Assembly: GCA_018894105.1 (NCBI GenBank)
Contig: CM032125.1
Coordinates: 34,271,032 to 34,335,031, forward strand
Direction of reading: 5' to 3'
Origin: Jacaranda mimosifolia
Lineage: Eukaryota; Streptophyta; Magnoliopsida; Lamiales; Bignoniaceae
DNA length: 64,000 bases
Numbering within the stretch: position 1 is the first letter of the stretch; the number at the start of each line of letters is the position of its first letter. The notes under the pieces were generated by a model. The model saw only the letters and a program-made list of their open reading frames with translations, ran no database searches and had not been told where the DNA came from. Positions 35,532 through 48,026 of the stretch are shown here, piece after piece. Position numbers and translations under genes: made by a program.

Positions 35532-35970
35532 AGGGATGTAAATGAGAGTTCGAGCTAGACAAAAATTACATGCTCGAACTTGAGCTCGATGAGCCTATTT
35601 TTTAAGGGCTCAAGCTCAACTCACCAAAAAATTTTAAATCAAATAAAATTTTAAATTTATAATATATCATAATTATTTAATAATAATTAATAAAATAATT
35701 TAAATTATAATTATTAATAAATATATATTAAATTATTAATATATTATAATTATTTGATTATATATAATAAATATTTAAAATTAGAAAAAAATAAATTATT
35801 AATAGATATTAATTATTTAATTAATATAAAAATATTTAAAAATAAAAAAATGTTCATGAGCTTTTGAACAATTAAAGTAACGTTCAAGCTCGAAAAGTTC
35901 GAACTTGAGTCAAGCTATAATCGAGCCTACTCATGAGGCTCATGAGTCGATTTGATTTATTTTACGCCCT
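35532..35970. mobile_element. MITE, hAT-like (TGTAAATGAG...TTTACGCCCT)
   Basis: It starts AGGGATGTAAATGAGAGTTCG and ends with CATGAGTCGATTTGATTTATTTTACGCCCT (shown in pieces). Both ends carry the CTCGAGCTC / GAGCTCGA-like repeats typical of a widespread plant MITE type with AGGGGTGTAAATGAG termini. The interior is AT-rich. A clear 8-bp target duplication was not found. It lies immediately after the second unit of the 34.25-35.53 kb duplication. Confidence 0.6.
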
Positions 35971-38200
35971 TAGTCTTTGAATAGTAATAATTTTATTTAT
36001 TGGTTTTTTTCTTAATTAGAAATAATAATAATAAATTTAAATGGAGTCCCAAATTAAAAAAATGTCCAGCTCATTTGATCAGACAATGTAATAATTGTGA
36101 GGCCAAAACCGAATGACCCTTGCTCCATTATTGAGGTCGAAATTTCTGGTTTAACATGCAATGCCTGTTTACATAAAATGGCCAAAAGAATTAACAAAGT
36201 GAAAGTTGAAGGCTAACAATGCTATTTTCTTTGTCTCCCTCAAATTATATAATATCCATACGCATATATGATGGGGTTCGAATTTAAATTTGAAAATCTC
36301 TTCAAAAATTACTCAAGTGAAAGTAAATATTTACATTCTGAAATGAATTTGCTTAGAGAATTCATTTTGTTGAATCTCATAATAAATGTTTGAGCTAAAA
36401 ACATGGTATAAAAATGCTTGAGTGAAGGACAAAAGTCCTCTCCATCAAATACACGCTAGTGGAACAATACCTCAAAATAATTGGACTTCTATATCAACGA
36501 CAAATAAATCTTGTCACCATCAATACATATATATGTGTATATATATACATCCCAAAATAAAATATTGCCCAAGCTCTAATTAATTGCATGATATTCAAAA
36601 CTTGCTACTGTATCATTATATATGGAATTAAAATTCAATATTACTAAAATTCTTATAACAAATTTGCAAAACATCCAAATAAGAGTTAATGGTCACATGC
36701 TCTTATCCATCGAATATTTAACAAAAATTGCAAAGGTTAGATATTACATGAAGCTAGAATTAACCAATTCGGAAAATTTGATATCAAATTTGTAAATCAT
36801 ATTATATTTTGGAATTAAAAAGTTATATTTTTTTCTTTAAGTACTTATTAAGGTAATATAGAGCTTAAGGTTGGTACTAAACTTGCAATCACATTATATC
36901 TAGGGATTAAAATTATAATTTCCCTGCAACTACCGTTAACATCAAAGGGGCAAAAAAAATAAATACCTAAAATAATAAAAATAATCAAGTGAAAGTTGTT
37001 GGCTAAAAATGCTAACTTTTTTCCATTTAAGTTATATATATATATATATATATATCTCCAAAAGCAACAGATTGGCCAAACTCTATTGATTGCAACTGGA
37101 CAGTGGGATCCCCCGATCAGACCATGAGAGTAATCGCAATTCTTGAACATTTGTTCCCACAGCCCACCCACAAATTACTGTTGGCTTTCATTTGCTTGCT
37201 AAAAGAACTGTTTCAGATATCAATTTCATGGGCAGATTATGCTGTATTCCCACTACTCCCTGCCTACCTTATCTTCTTCATAGGAGGACAAAATCAGGTA
37301 AGCTGACAGCAGCATATTTTTCAGAATCAGTTTGTTTCTGTGTATCCATTTAATTATTCTCCCAAAAGATCGCTTCCTCAGTTGCTATTCTGCAGGCATC
37401 ATTGCATCATATGTAACCAGAAAACTTCTGTACTAACAGGGAGAAAAAATGTGGGTTTTGACTGCGTTAGGGGTGGGAAAAAAGTGGGTGAAAATGAAAG
37501 ATTTTTATTATATGGTCTTGAAAATAAAATATTTGTTGGGGGGCGGCGGGGTGGTGTTTAGTAGCACAGGGACCTTGCCTGAATTTCATCAAATGAATGT
37601 CCAGACAACTTCTCATATCAAGATTTTACGGAACCAACACAAATTTAAAGGAAACCAAGAAAACATAGGAAGTTTTGATTCAACTGGCTTTGGAATGAAT
37701 AGATATTACCAAGAGACAGCCAATTTCCAGAAACTGGAAGCAATATTTTCACACATACACACACTTCAATCTTAAATGTATCTGAGGAGATGTAAATTAC
37801 TAGCAAATCCATGAGACGGGTAGGTTTTTTTCAAAACCTCGTAATAGGCAGTGGAAAAAGAATGAGCTGTCCATAGTAACAAGAGAACTAGCACAAGAGA
37901 AAAGCTTGCTTTGATGATAGAAGTTAAAAACTCACATGTATACATGAAAATGCTTTAATGTTATACATTTAAAAGTAATGGATATTAAAGGAAGAATCAT
38001 GAATAATATTCTACTACCCAGCATGATAAAGATACTGTCGAGAGATACTTTTTAATTATGGGGTTAGTCTCTGGAATTCATTTACACATGGCAAATCAAC
38101 AAGTTCGTAAATTCTCTTATCAACAAAATTGCATCTTTATGGCACTAAGCGGCTCAAGTTTCAGGTTCGAACCTTTATCCAAAGTATGGACACTGGTGGA
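35971..38200. other. Intergenic DNA upstream and downstream of unrecognised short frames
   Basis: No gene is supported. The segment 37090-37300 is less AT-rich, has a 67-codon open frame and ends in CAGGTAAGC, which looks like a splice donor. It could be an exon of an unrecognised non-coding or short coding transcript. The remainder, to the stop codon at 38202, probably includes the 3' UTR of the next gene. Confidence 0.45.
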
Positions 38201-38201
38201 A

Positions 38202-41200
38202 TCAGCTGACTCCTGATTGCAGCATTGGAAAGAATGTCCAGTTGTTCTGCGGGCCTCCTAGTTCCTTTCTGACAACTTTGTCATTGGTCCACCACTCACA
38301 ATCAATGGTGGATTTATCGGATACTTCTCCCTTTGCATTGTTGAAATTGAAATCTTTGTTTGAACCCAGTGAAATGGTACGATGCTTCTGATGACATTCC
38401 AATTCCTTCCCATCTAAAGCCCTGCCAGGAATGGCATTCACACTTTCGCCATTTCTATGTTCTCCACAACTATCAGCATTCTCTGTCGTTGAATCCTTCT
38501 GATTGGTGGCTTTTGTTATTGCCTCCGGTGGATCTACTGATGCAATTTCAGTTGAAGGGACTGTCTCCCTCACGATACAAATTGGAATATCTTCACCAAT
38601 CAATTCAAATGAAACTCTATGATCAACTACGCCATCATCGTTTTGCAATTTCTGATCTGAGTTGGCAAGTGATGTCACTTCAGATATTTGGTTCTCCAGA
38701 AGGTTACCGTCTTGAGAAGGGGGTTCTCCACCATTAGGTGTTAAGGATCCAGAACCTAGCCTTGAAAGCCCACCATTTGGGGTCAAAGTTCCAGAGCCTA
38801 GCCTTGATCCCCATCCGTTTGGTGTCAATGATCCAGAACCAACTCTTGAACCCCATTTATAATTAGAGAAGTGTTCATAGCCAATAAACTTGGGAGCTTC
38901 CCCCACACGAGATTCAATAACAGGGCGTTTATCAGGGAAAGGTGAAGAGGTTCCAGAAGTAGAAATTGCTGAGCCTGGTGACTTGATATGGCCACGAGGG
39001 CTTCCTGGGTATTGGTAAGGTTGGAATTCATACTGGGACAGTGAGTATTTCAGATTCGTCCCACTGTTTCTCCGATTCTGAGCTAGGGATGAAGACAAAA
39101 GCTGAGCAAAAGGCACTTCTGGTGAAGAAGGTGTTGTCATTTGGACAGATTCAGGAGGTGGAGTAAAACAAGCAGTTGATGGTTCAGTGGTGAAGGTAGA
39201 AAACACGGGCGGTGAAACTAATTGAGTCTCATGTGCATATGGCCCAATAGTGAAAATGGGTGCAGTCCCACCAGGAGAGTATGCATGAACAGAAAGGGAT
39301 GCGAGGGAAAGTAAACCAGCAGGTGACTGAGTGGCAGAGGGAGGATCTGAATGAAGAAAGGAAGCAGGAGAAGAGGGAGGGGCCATGAAGGGCAACACAA
39401 TGGTGGCTGATTGGTTCATATTTTCAACAACAGGAGCTACAGAAACTTGTGCAGTGGGTTCAGAAACAATAACGGCATGACCAATTCGTTTGCTGTGCTT
39501 GTAAGAACCAAAACACCAGTAGATACTCCAGCAGCTTCCCCATCTTCTCTTCTGGAGTGAAAATGTACAGCATTATTAGTTATTAGGCTTTGATTTTTTA
39601 GTGCTTAAGAGGAGATAAACTTTTCTCCCTTCAAACAACTCATAATATAACGGCAATAATGGATAACAAGCATACAGAGATCAGCAGCACACGAAACTGA
39701 TTTATAAAGTTACATCATTGGAAACAAATCTCAACATGAAGTTACTTTTATTCTATCTACAAACAGACTTCATAGCAGTTCACAAGGTTAAATAGCTCCA
39801 TATGTTTAGCAAGGAACAATCCTGATAGAAAGTGATTACTTTGAGCAGCAAAACTGAAAATTTTAACAAGAATAATTAAAAAGACAGGTTGCTGCTCATT
39901 CCAAATTTATGAGTTGCATTGGCACAGCAGGCTGTAAGTCTTGGTCTTTTAGAACTACATGCAGTAAGCCAGATCACACCTAAGCAAGATCACTGATGTC
40001 CTCATCAACCCAATTTATTTTGTACCTCATTAGTCAATTTTGAGAACTTTAAGGCTCAACACACTAACTGAACTCCAGAATATATATACCATCTTCAGCA
40101 TGCTTAGTAGTTTCCACATCAGTATTCTTAATTGCGCAAAACCTAACATGAAATAAATAAGATGGAAGCAGCTGCAATTTTGATTCTAGACAACCAGAGT
40201 TCTGATTATTTGATTTGCAAAACAGTTCAACATCAACATGACCATTAGAGATCAGATTATTCATGAACCACTAATTTCCACTAGATCTAAAAGCCATCGG
40301 CAGCAAAATATTTTTCATTATAATAAAAATCATTGTGTGAATGGTTGGACTTCGCCTCCTTACCATACCATATTTCAAAAGCTTAAAGCTGCAAATAGTA
40401 AGGTGGGGCTTCACTATGACCAAGATAACAAAAACTGCATTTGCAAGAGTCACTTATTTTCTTACCTTTCCTTATTGTTTGAGAATATCAATGATGCAAC
40501 CTATTTCATTAAGTCATTATAGAGGGCCCGTTCACTCCGCCTAGTGGAACGACTTGTTAGCCTCTGATAATTTCTTTCATGAAAGACAGTGCCTTTCATG
40601 CCATTTTTCATCTCCCTACTTGCACTAAGAACATAAACCTGGAAAAAGTGCTCAAATACGCCATACGCAACTCGCCTTCTTGCAACCACGAATATTGATA
40701 TTACTTCCATCCATAAACCCATCATTTTCCCCTTCTTTTCTTTCATTTTTCATATCAGATCTTGAATTATTGCATAAGTTGCACCATATCGCTGCCTTGA
40801 CCTCAAAGTTTGACAAAAAAGGGCTTTCTCTTTCATCTAAAACATGCTGAAGAGAGTTAAATGACACAGGCAAAAGTGTCTAGTGGACATAATTTACTGT
40901 TCCAAACTCTGTTTTCCACGTTACTGCAAATGCAAATTCAACTGCAGGCCCATTAAAGACACTCAAGAAAATGGGTTATCCTTTGTGCTCCAAGAGATCA
41001 TAAACATAAATACTGGACTGGTTCCACACAGGGGTTTCCCCAAACTGTCTGAAGGAAAATCTAAAACCTGATATCCCTGGTAAAGTTATTAAACTTTCTA
41101 CCGATTACCATCCTATACAAACTTTTTCTACATGTGGACATCCACAAAACTTAAGATCACAGAAATTTAAGAATAAAAAATACTTAAAATTCAGAAGTTA

Positions 41201-41724
41201 TCTTGCAATCATCATTTCAGGGTCAAATTTAGCCGCCACAGCACTATTTAACTTGGAGAAAATACCCCTTTTTCCTTATTCCAGTTAAATTTCTTTTTAA
41301 TCATTCCCAAAAAGCTAGTTTGTCCAGATTAATCATCTCCAACTACTTCACAACTTACCACAAAACTCCTCTGTAACATAATAAAAGTAAAATCACATAG
41401 GAAACAAAAAGCTTCGACTTTTTAATCGATTGTGATCTTAAAGACTCACAATTAATCGAATCCCATAGTTGACGAGGCGAAAAATCAACCCATAAACCCA
41501 CCAAAAAGAAGAATTTCGCGTCAAGAAATTTTTTAAGCAGAGGAAACAAATGCAAAAACACACACACATACACGCACATACGTATATGTTTCAAGACAAA
41601 ACACTAATTGTATGGTTAAATATGTATACACCTGAGCTGTAGACGGTTGAACTCTGCTTTCAGCCGTAACTATGGCAGTTGCTGCAGCATTTACTGTTTC
41701 AACGCTGTTATGCTCGCTACTCAT
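38202..41724 (-). CDS. Hydroxyproline-rich glycoprotein family protein (At5g52430-like)
   Basis: A two-exon gene, 480 residues: exon 1 41632-41724 (31 codons, ends ...STAQ) and exon 2 38202-39551 (starts KRRWGSCWSIYWCFGSYK). The intron is about 2.1 kb with GT/CAG borders, and codons are not split. The N-terminus NSVETVNAAATAIVTAESR followed by the Trp/Cys-rich KRRWG segment is the family hallmark. The middle is Ser/Pro-rich (residues about 80-240, with SPGSAISTSGTSSPFPDKRP). Residues about 265-305 hold three SR(V/L)GSG(S/T)LTPNG repeats. The C-terminus ends NNWTFFPMLQSGVS. Despite the family name there is no signal peptide, so a secreted glycoprotein is doubtful; function is unknown. The start is the first ATG in a context that matches relatives; a TATA box lies about 175 bp upstream. 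Confidence 0.9.
39552..41631 (-). other. Intron 1 of the At5g52430-like gene
   Basis: A single intron of about 2.1 kb on the minus strand, donor GTGTAT and acceptor CTCCAG. Short open frames inside are not conserved and are taken as chance. Confidence 0.75.
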
Positions 41725-41896
41725 GGTGATCTTCACACCTTTCTCCGGTCACGCGACGTCAGATTCCGGTGATTTGACGTGAGATTGATGTGATGTTCCG
41801 GTGCCTTTGGTCGGAAGTCAATCAAAGAGTGAGTTGCTACGCAAGATCACATGGCGTATTTCAAGAGGTGAAGACACAAACCAAAGAAGAGGTGGA

Positions 41897-41903
41897 CTTT
41901 ATA
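41897..41903 (-). promoter_or_regulatory. TATA box of the At5g52430-like gene
   Basis: TATAAAG on the minus strand, about 175 bp upstream of the start codon. Confidence 0.45.
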
Positions 41904-42046
41904 AATGAAGCACTCAATTTCATTTAATTTTATTTGGTGCCCTCTTCGTTTTAATAAATTTTATGCAGACTCCCATCCACTCACCCATTTAATACTATTT
42001 AAATAAATCATAACTTATTGAGTTATGCACGATGATATTATAATAT

Positions 42047-42292
42047 TAAGGCTTTAGTTGTTTATATTTTTTGGGGAATAATATTATTTTGAAAAAAAAA
42101 TAATTAAATATATTTTATTTTTCTTTCAAAATACACATTCTTTAATATATATATATATATATATTATATTTTATTATTATTCTAACATTAAAAAAATTAT
42201 TCAATTTCATTTTCACCTCAAAAATTCAATAAAAAAATACATAATAAACAAATAATAAAATTAAACAAAAAATATAACCAAACAAAGCCTAA
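42047..42292. mobile_element. Tourist-like MITE with TAA target duplication
   Basis: A 240-bp element (42050-42289) with terminal inverted repeats GGCTTTAGTTGTTTATA on the left and the reverse complement of ATATAACCAAACAAAGCC on the right. Both sides are flanked by TAA, the 3-bp target site of PIF/Harbinger elements. No coding capacity. Confidence 0.7.
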
Positions 42293-45200
42293 AATTTTGT
42301 AATTTTATCTAAATATTAACAAGATGAGGGGCATGAAATTTTTTAATTTTCAAAAGAAAATTACTTTATAGGAGAATTATTTTTCTGATGGACTAAGACC
42401 ATTAATCATTGTGTAGGAAATGTGCTTCCCAATTCAAATATTTTAGTCTTAGATGAATATATAGAAAGCAACTCCAATTATTAATTATAATCTTAAAGGT
42501 GGAAGAGAAGATATTGCTTATTTGTACAACAAATAATTATTTCTAAAAATGTTCACTTTTCATAGTCAAGATGTGGAATAAAAAGTTACGTAAAATAAAT
42601 TAATTGAGAAATAAATATCAAAAAAAAAAATATAATAATTCTTATAAAAATGTTGGGTATTCAAAATAGATATAGATAGTTATATTTTGATGTGGGATAA
42701 GTAAAATGGATAAATCTTTTTATGTTTCGGTCAAATTTTTAAATCATGTTCAACCATAAATCCAACTAGACAAGCTAGAGTAGAGAGGTTAGATTATAAG
42801 ATGATTGAACCATTCAAAAAAGTTACATATACAAGATCAACTAATTTATCATCACTGTAAAAAGCTTTAATCATTGCTCAACGCATACATAATATAATTT
42901 TTTTTTTTCCATTCTCATTTACAAATTTAACACTGAATTGAGCGTCGGAGAGTTTTTACTAAACTTACCGACGAACTTAAACATTTGTTGGATTCCAAAA
43001 TTAGGTTTTAAATTGACCTAAATATGTTCAATCCCAAATCAAGAGAATAGCTTCTCACACTTACATTACATTTCATAAACTTCAAAACTTTATAAAATAC
43101 TCCTCAATAAAAAGGGATTGGAAAATGGGGAAATGGATTAATAGTAATATTTATTTATTGCTTCTAACAAAACTTGGTTTCCCCATCTAGCTGTTATTTT
43201 GTAATTATGTAGAATGGTGGGGCCAAGTAATTAATAAACAAAAGATGTAATATTTAAGACTTAATTATTGGGGGCTATTTGGTGTTTAGTGGATAATGTT
43301 GGGATTAAAGGGTGAAAACTTGAATTGACAGAATTGCCCTCCCGCTTTACATATTACGGCGCCGCGCCGGATAAACGATGATCGGCTATTATTGGCGAAA
43401 CTGACACTAGCTGGGGAAGGGCGCGCACTTAATGTGCGTACGCATATGGTTGTGTGCGCCCACCGCAGAAAATATTTTACTCCGAGTCACGTGACCTGAG
43501 TGTGTTAGTTGGGTTAGGGCCAACTCATTTGTTGGACGATGGATCTGATCTTGGCCAAGATGTGAACATGATCCCTGATTGCCGATTAATTTGAGTGGAT
43601 CAGATTAGATTGCCAATCGAATTTTGGTTTTAGGGGTAAAAGTGTTATTTTACTTTGTGGTTGGTAGCTCCTTCAATGAATTTTGTCAAAGCCCTAATGA
43701 CTCATTTAATAAACACAAAATGGTCAATTAAATCAGTAATATTATCATTATATTTATATGTGTGAAGTTCAAATATTAAATTTTAATGAATATTTAGTGT
43801 ACGTATAAATATAAATATATATATTCATATATATTAAGAGACATAAGCTCTGTACTTTCTTTTCTTATTTTTTTATAAATATTTCGTTCATTTCATTCTA
43901 CACACATTATAAATTTCAGTGCAATAAATGCTCTTGAGCTTAAACAATTTTGTTTTGTTCGTGAAGAATGTGAAAATTGATTTTGCTCATATTCGTTGCT
44001 TCACTCAATAATCCGCATTAAAATAATAATTTTATTTTTAACTTATCTAATGCAACAATCAATGCTTAATTCAACACAACTGTCGACAAACACATAAATA
44101 ATAATAATTGTATTACATGAATAATAATTAATTTTCACATACCTTACATTAATATTAATATCAATATAAAGAGATCACGAAAGAATCACATCAACTCAAA
44201 AAAAACCTAATACTTACAAATCCCGCAAAAATCTAAACTCAAAATCTTCACAATCATAGAGGTGATGAATACCACAAAAAAAAAAAAAAAAAAAAAACCT
44301 TCATAAAATTCAATCATTACATGAACTACAAATTCAAATAACTAATTAAGAATAATGATACTTGTTAACACTCTAAATCCATTCATCATCAAATTCCATA
44401 AAAGTCCCATGTAATATTGGGTAATGATGGGGGGCATAATGGGCATGAAATCATTTTTTGCTTTTTGGGGTGCACAATAATTTTTCTTTTGGAGGTGTCG
44501 AAGGTATGCACGTGTGGGGGTGGGAGGGTTTTGTGTAATAGGGATGGGCAGCTGCAAAAGCTATAGCTTTAGCCCTCGTGTGATGGACAATGACACACTT
44601 CTAAATTCTTCCCCTTTAATTTAAATACTTCTGCACGGGTGGGGTGGGGTGGGGGTGGGCGTGGGGTTGGGGGTGGTTCCCTTTTCACATTATCCTTTTT
44701 CCTTTGTTTGATAGTGATGTCACAACTTCCACTCTTATTGGCTTCATTACACTCTCATTTTCTTTTCTTTGTTTTTAAATTTTTTTTGGATAGAATTGAT
44801 TGCAAATAGAATTATTTCAACTCACTTACGGAACAAAAATCAATAATTTTACCTGGTCATAAGACATAATAATGAGGATATAAAGGAATATTATTTTACC
44901 CTTATCCAACTAAAATGCTCGCCTTTTTTTTTTTAAATTATAAATATTATTACTACCAAACTAAGATTTGCGTCATTTATCAATCAAGTCAAATTTAATT
45001 AACATGACATAATATTTAACTGCATCTCTACCATTTAGCATAATGGGTGCGAGATTTTTAATTGTATTGTAATCCCTATATATCTATTAAATGACATCAT
45101 TACATATAATGTCCATTATATATATATATATATATGTAAGTATGCTATGTCTAGCTTTCTCTCCCTATTCTAGTCTTTGTTAAAAATAAAAAATAAAAAA

Positions 45201-46850
45201 TTCTCTTATCTTCTCGATTTCTAATATAAATATTGAAGGATTTTCGTTAACTGACCCCTTGAAACCCTACACTTTTGTTGTAATTTCAAATTTTAGAAAA
45301 TTTGATTTGTACTTGTCCTGTATATATTACAAACTCACACTATCATCTTAACTTTAATGTGATTCAAATAATTATTCTTGAACTCCATCATTTAAGATTT
45401 TGATAAATTAAAATTTCAAAATGTCATGTCGCAATTTTCGCTTGATGAACTCCATTCTCGTACTTCTTTTTTTGCCGCATATATGTGTGTGTAGATATCT
45501 ATATTAGGTGAAGTAACAAAAGATGAAATTAATTCGATTAATTCATGGAGTATAAATCAAGAATTAAAATTAATCGTAATCTATAGTGCTTTGATAAAAT
45601 AAAATTTATATTGTGATATTTAATAAATGATACTGATGTTTAAGGCAAGCTCACCTACCCTCATCTTGCATTTCGTTTTCTTGCCATTTTATTAGTTATT
45701 ACACATATGTTGTTAATATGATAAAGAAAACTTAATAATCTTATCAATAATAATAAAGCCACGATTAAAAATATGATTGAGAGAAAAAAAAATAAAAAAA
45801 TTATTTTTTCTATATGTAAAATTAAATCAATTATTTTCTCAATGCATATCTCTCTTTTCAATATTTAATCACAAAACATTAGAGAAAAGTACTTGAATAA
45901 ATAATTTTTCTTTGTCAAGTGATAGTCCACTATATATTTACAAGGGTCAAGAACAACCACCGACGACTAATTTTTTCTTTTTTTGTTTCCTAAAATCATT
46001 AAAAAAAATTCCATCCAATGCATATATTAATTTGAAATATTGTTTTGTTCATTCTTATACCTCTTTATGTGTTTAGTTATTACATCCACAGTCCTCTAAA
46101 TTCTAAATTTTATCGAAGGTATTTTAGTTATCAAAATATAAAACAAAATATATGGTCGAAACAAAGTAGAAAAATGCTAAAAAAAATTGTCGACGTTATA
46201 TTTTTTCATGAAAAATTCTATTAATAAGAAAAATTCGGTACAATAATTATAAAAAAGAAATAGAAAAAAAAGTAATAATTTAATTATTCTAAAACTTTTG
46301 AAATTAACAATTGCATATAAACCTTAAAAGTGTGAAATAGACATTTTAAAAAAGCCTCATTGATTCCTAACCAAATTATCACAAGCTTTTTGTAGTTTTC
46401 GTGCTTTGTGCAAACCAAGGGTAAAAGCAATATATCTCATATTACCTTTATACCTTTTTTAAACCTTTTTCATAGGTTTTTACAAGCTTTTGTCTTTGTG
46501 TTAGTAAATAAGTACTATTAATGTCTTTATCTAACCGACCTTTTTACATAAGTATTATTATTGTTGACCGGAACTTACGAATTATTTAAAGTAATTATCT
46601 CTAATAGCACAAGAAAAAATAGGGAAAAAGAAAGGAAAAAAAAAAAATCATTAAGGTTTTTTTAGCATTAAAAAAAAAGGAAATGAATGAATTTCTATTG
46701 AATGGGATCCACAAAACGCGCCTCCACAGGATATTTCACTAAGTGGCCATCTAATGGGGCGGCTTAGTATGGCTTTGGCCCTACAAGACAAAAGCTTAAC
46801 CAGCACACCACATGTTCAAGTAGGTAGTGGTGGATATCTAATTATACTAC
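42293..46850. other. Intergenic DNA, mostly AT-rich
   Basis: No gene is supported. The segment 43330-43660 is unusually GC-rich for this region (ACGGCGCCGCGCCGG, GGGCGCGCACTT, a GTCACGTGACC palindrome) but has no coding frame. A sequence near 42935 (TTGAGCGTCGGAG) matches a short stretch of the Tat-type LTRs and may be a relic. A poly(A) of about 19 lies at 44279, and a G-rich tract at 44637-44676. Confidence 0.55.
44637..44676 (+). other. G-quadruplex-forming G-rich tract
   Basis: Consecutive runs of 3-5 G separated by single T, GC or TT (GGGTGGGGTGGGGTGGGGG and onward) give at least seven G-runs in 40 bp, well above the four needed for an intramolecular quadruplex on the plus strand. Confidence 0.8.
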
Positions 46851-46857
46851 ACATTAT

Positions 46858-47190
46858 CACATATGCTTGTATTTGTGTGTATATATACATACATATATAT
46901 AATATTAATGATATCAAATTTTATTTTATATTAAAAAAATCGGAAATTTTGACTCAAATTATAAATTATTTATTTTTCTTACCCGTTGTCTTTTCATAAA
47001 AACAAAATTCTTCTCCATCACTTGTACACTAATTGGATACACATATGCTTGTATGAATATATATATATATAATATTAAGGACAACAAATCGAAAACTTTA
47101 GCTCAAATTATAGACTATTCATTTTTCAAACCCATTGTATCTTTTCATAAGAAGAAAATTCTTATTTATTGTTTGCACTAACAGGATAAT
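46858..47190. repeat. Tandem duplication, about 182-bp units
   Basis: ACATATGCTTGTAT, the ATATATAATATTAA block, ACTCAAATTATA and CTTTTCATAA...AAAATTCTT recur in the same order at an offset of about 182 bp. The copies are diverged. Non-coding. Confidence 0.65.
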
Positions 47191-48026
47191 ACCTCATAGA
47201 GTCATCCCATATTGAAGGGATAGAAGAACCTTGAATTAGTTTTATAAGTTAATCCTCTTTCTCACAATTGAATGCCTTATCAAAAGAATAAAACCATTCA
47301 TCATATGAACAAACATGATAAGACTCCTGTAATGTAGGATAGAGTTCATTAAATATACATATATATGGTCTTTGTGTGGAATTTTATATCATCAATTTGG
47401 GTACCACCAAATGAATTTGTAAATTATTAATACATGTATAATTCTATAATGAAGTGAATATTATCGATAATGGAATTTACCAGCCTACAAATCCATTTAG
47501 ATTGCCTGTACTTAACCATATGATGTAATGCACATATATATATATATATTTGATTTATTTTTTATTTTTTATGTCAGTAAACAAATGTTTTACTTTGATC
47601 AAGATTCACTAAAGATTGTACATAATCAACCTTTCCCCCTTCATTATTTAGAAATAAATTTTTTCAATACTTCTGGAGATTGAATTAAGAAAAGAAGAAG
47701 TACCTAAGTTGGGAAAGTAGGAGAGTTTTCTCAAATGGATTATCCATTGATTTGGGCTTAGCCCATTAAGGATCCATAACCACGTTGCTTTAGATCTTCT
47801 TTTTCCAGTCCATAAATACTTTTGGCCCAACAATTAATTCAAACAAAGTCCAAGTCCAAAGAGTAATTTTCACCTGCAACTCCAAAGTTCAATAAATTGT
47901 GCTTAAAATATCAAAAAATAAAACCAACATTTTTCACATTGCCCAAATTCAGACCAAAAACAGCAGCTCTACCATTTTCATGTCTGAAAAAACCTCCAAA
48001 ATCAAGCTCAGTTTTTTGACTTCCAT
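47191..48026 (+). promoter_or_regulatory. HCF106: Upstream region of HCF106 with site II motifs
   Basis: Within 300 bp of the start codon there are paired TGGGCT / AGCCCA motifs at 47753-47758 and 47760-47765, and GGCCCA at 47824-47829. These TGGGCY 'site II' elements are known binding sites of TCP factors in promoters of plant growth and organelle-biogenesis genes. Assignment to HCF106 rests on position alone. Confidence 0.5.

Noticed and set aside
37103..37306. 67-codon plus-strand frame ending near a GTAAGC donor
   Set aside because: It could be an exon, but no partner exon or family could be identified, so it is not reported as a gene.
38150..38180. GGTTCGAACC motif as a tRNA T-loop
   Set aside because: No acceptor stem, D-arm or anticodon arm could be fitted around it.
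43330..43660. GC-rich intergenic block as a gene or CpG-type promoter
   Set aside because: No open frame, TATA box or repeat end could be tied to it.
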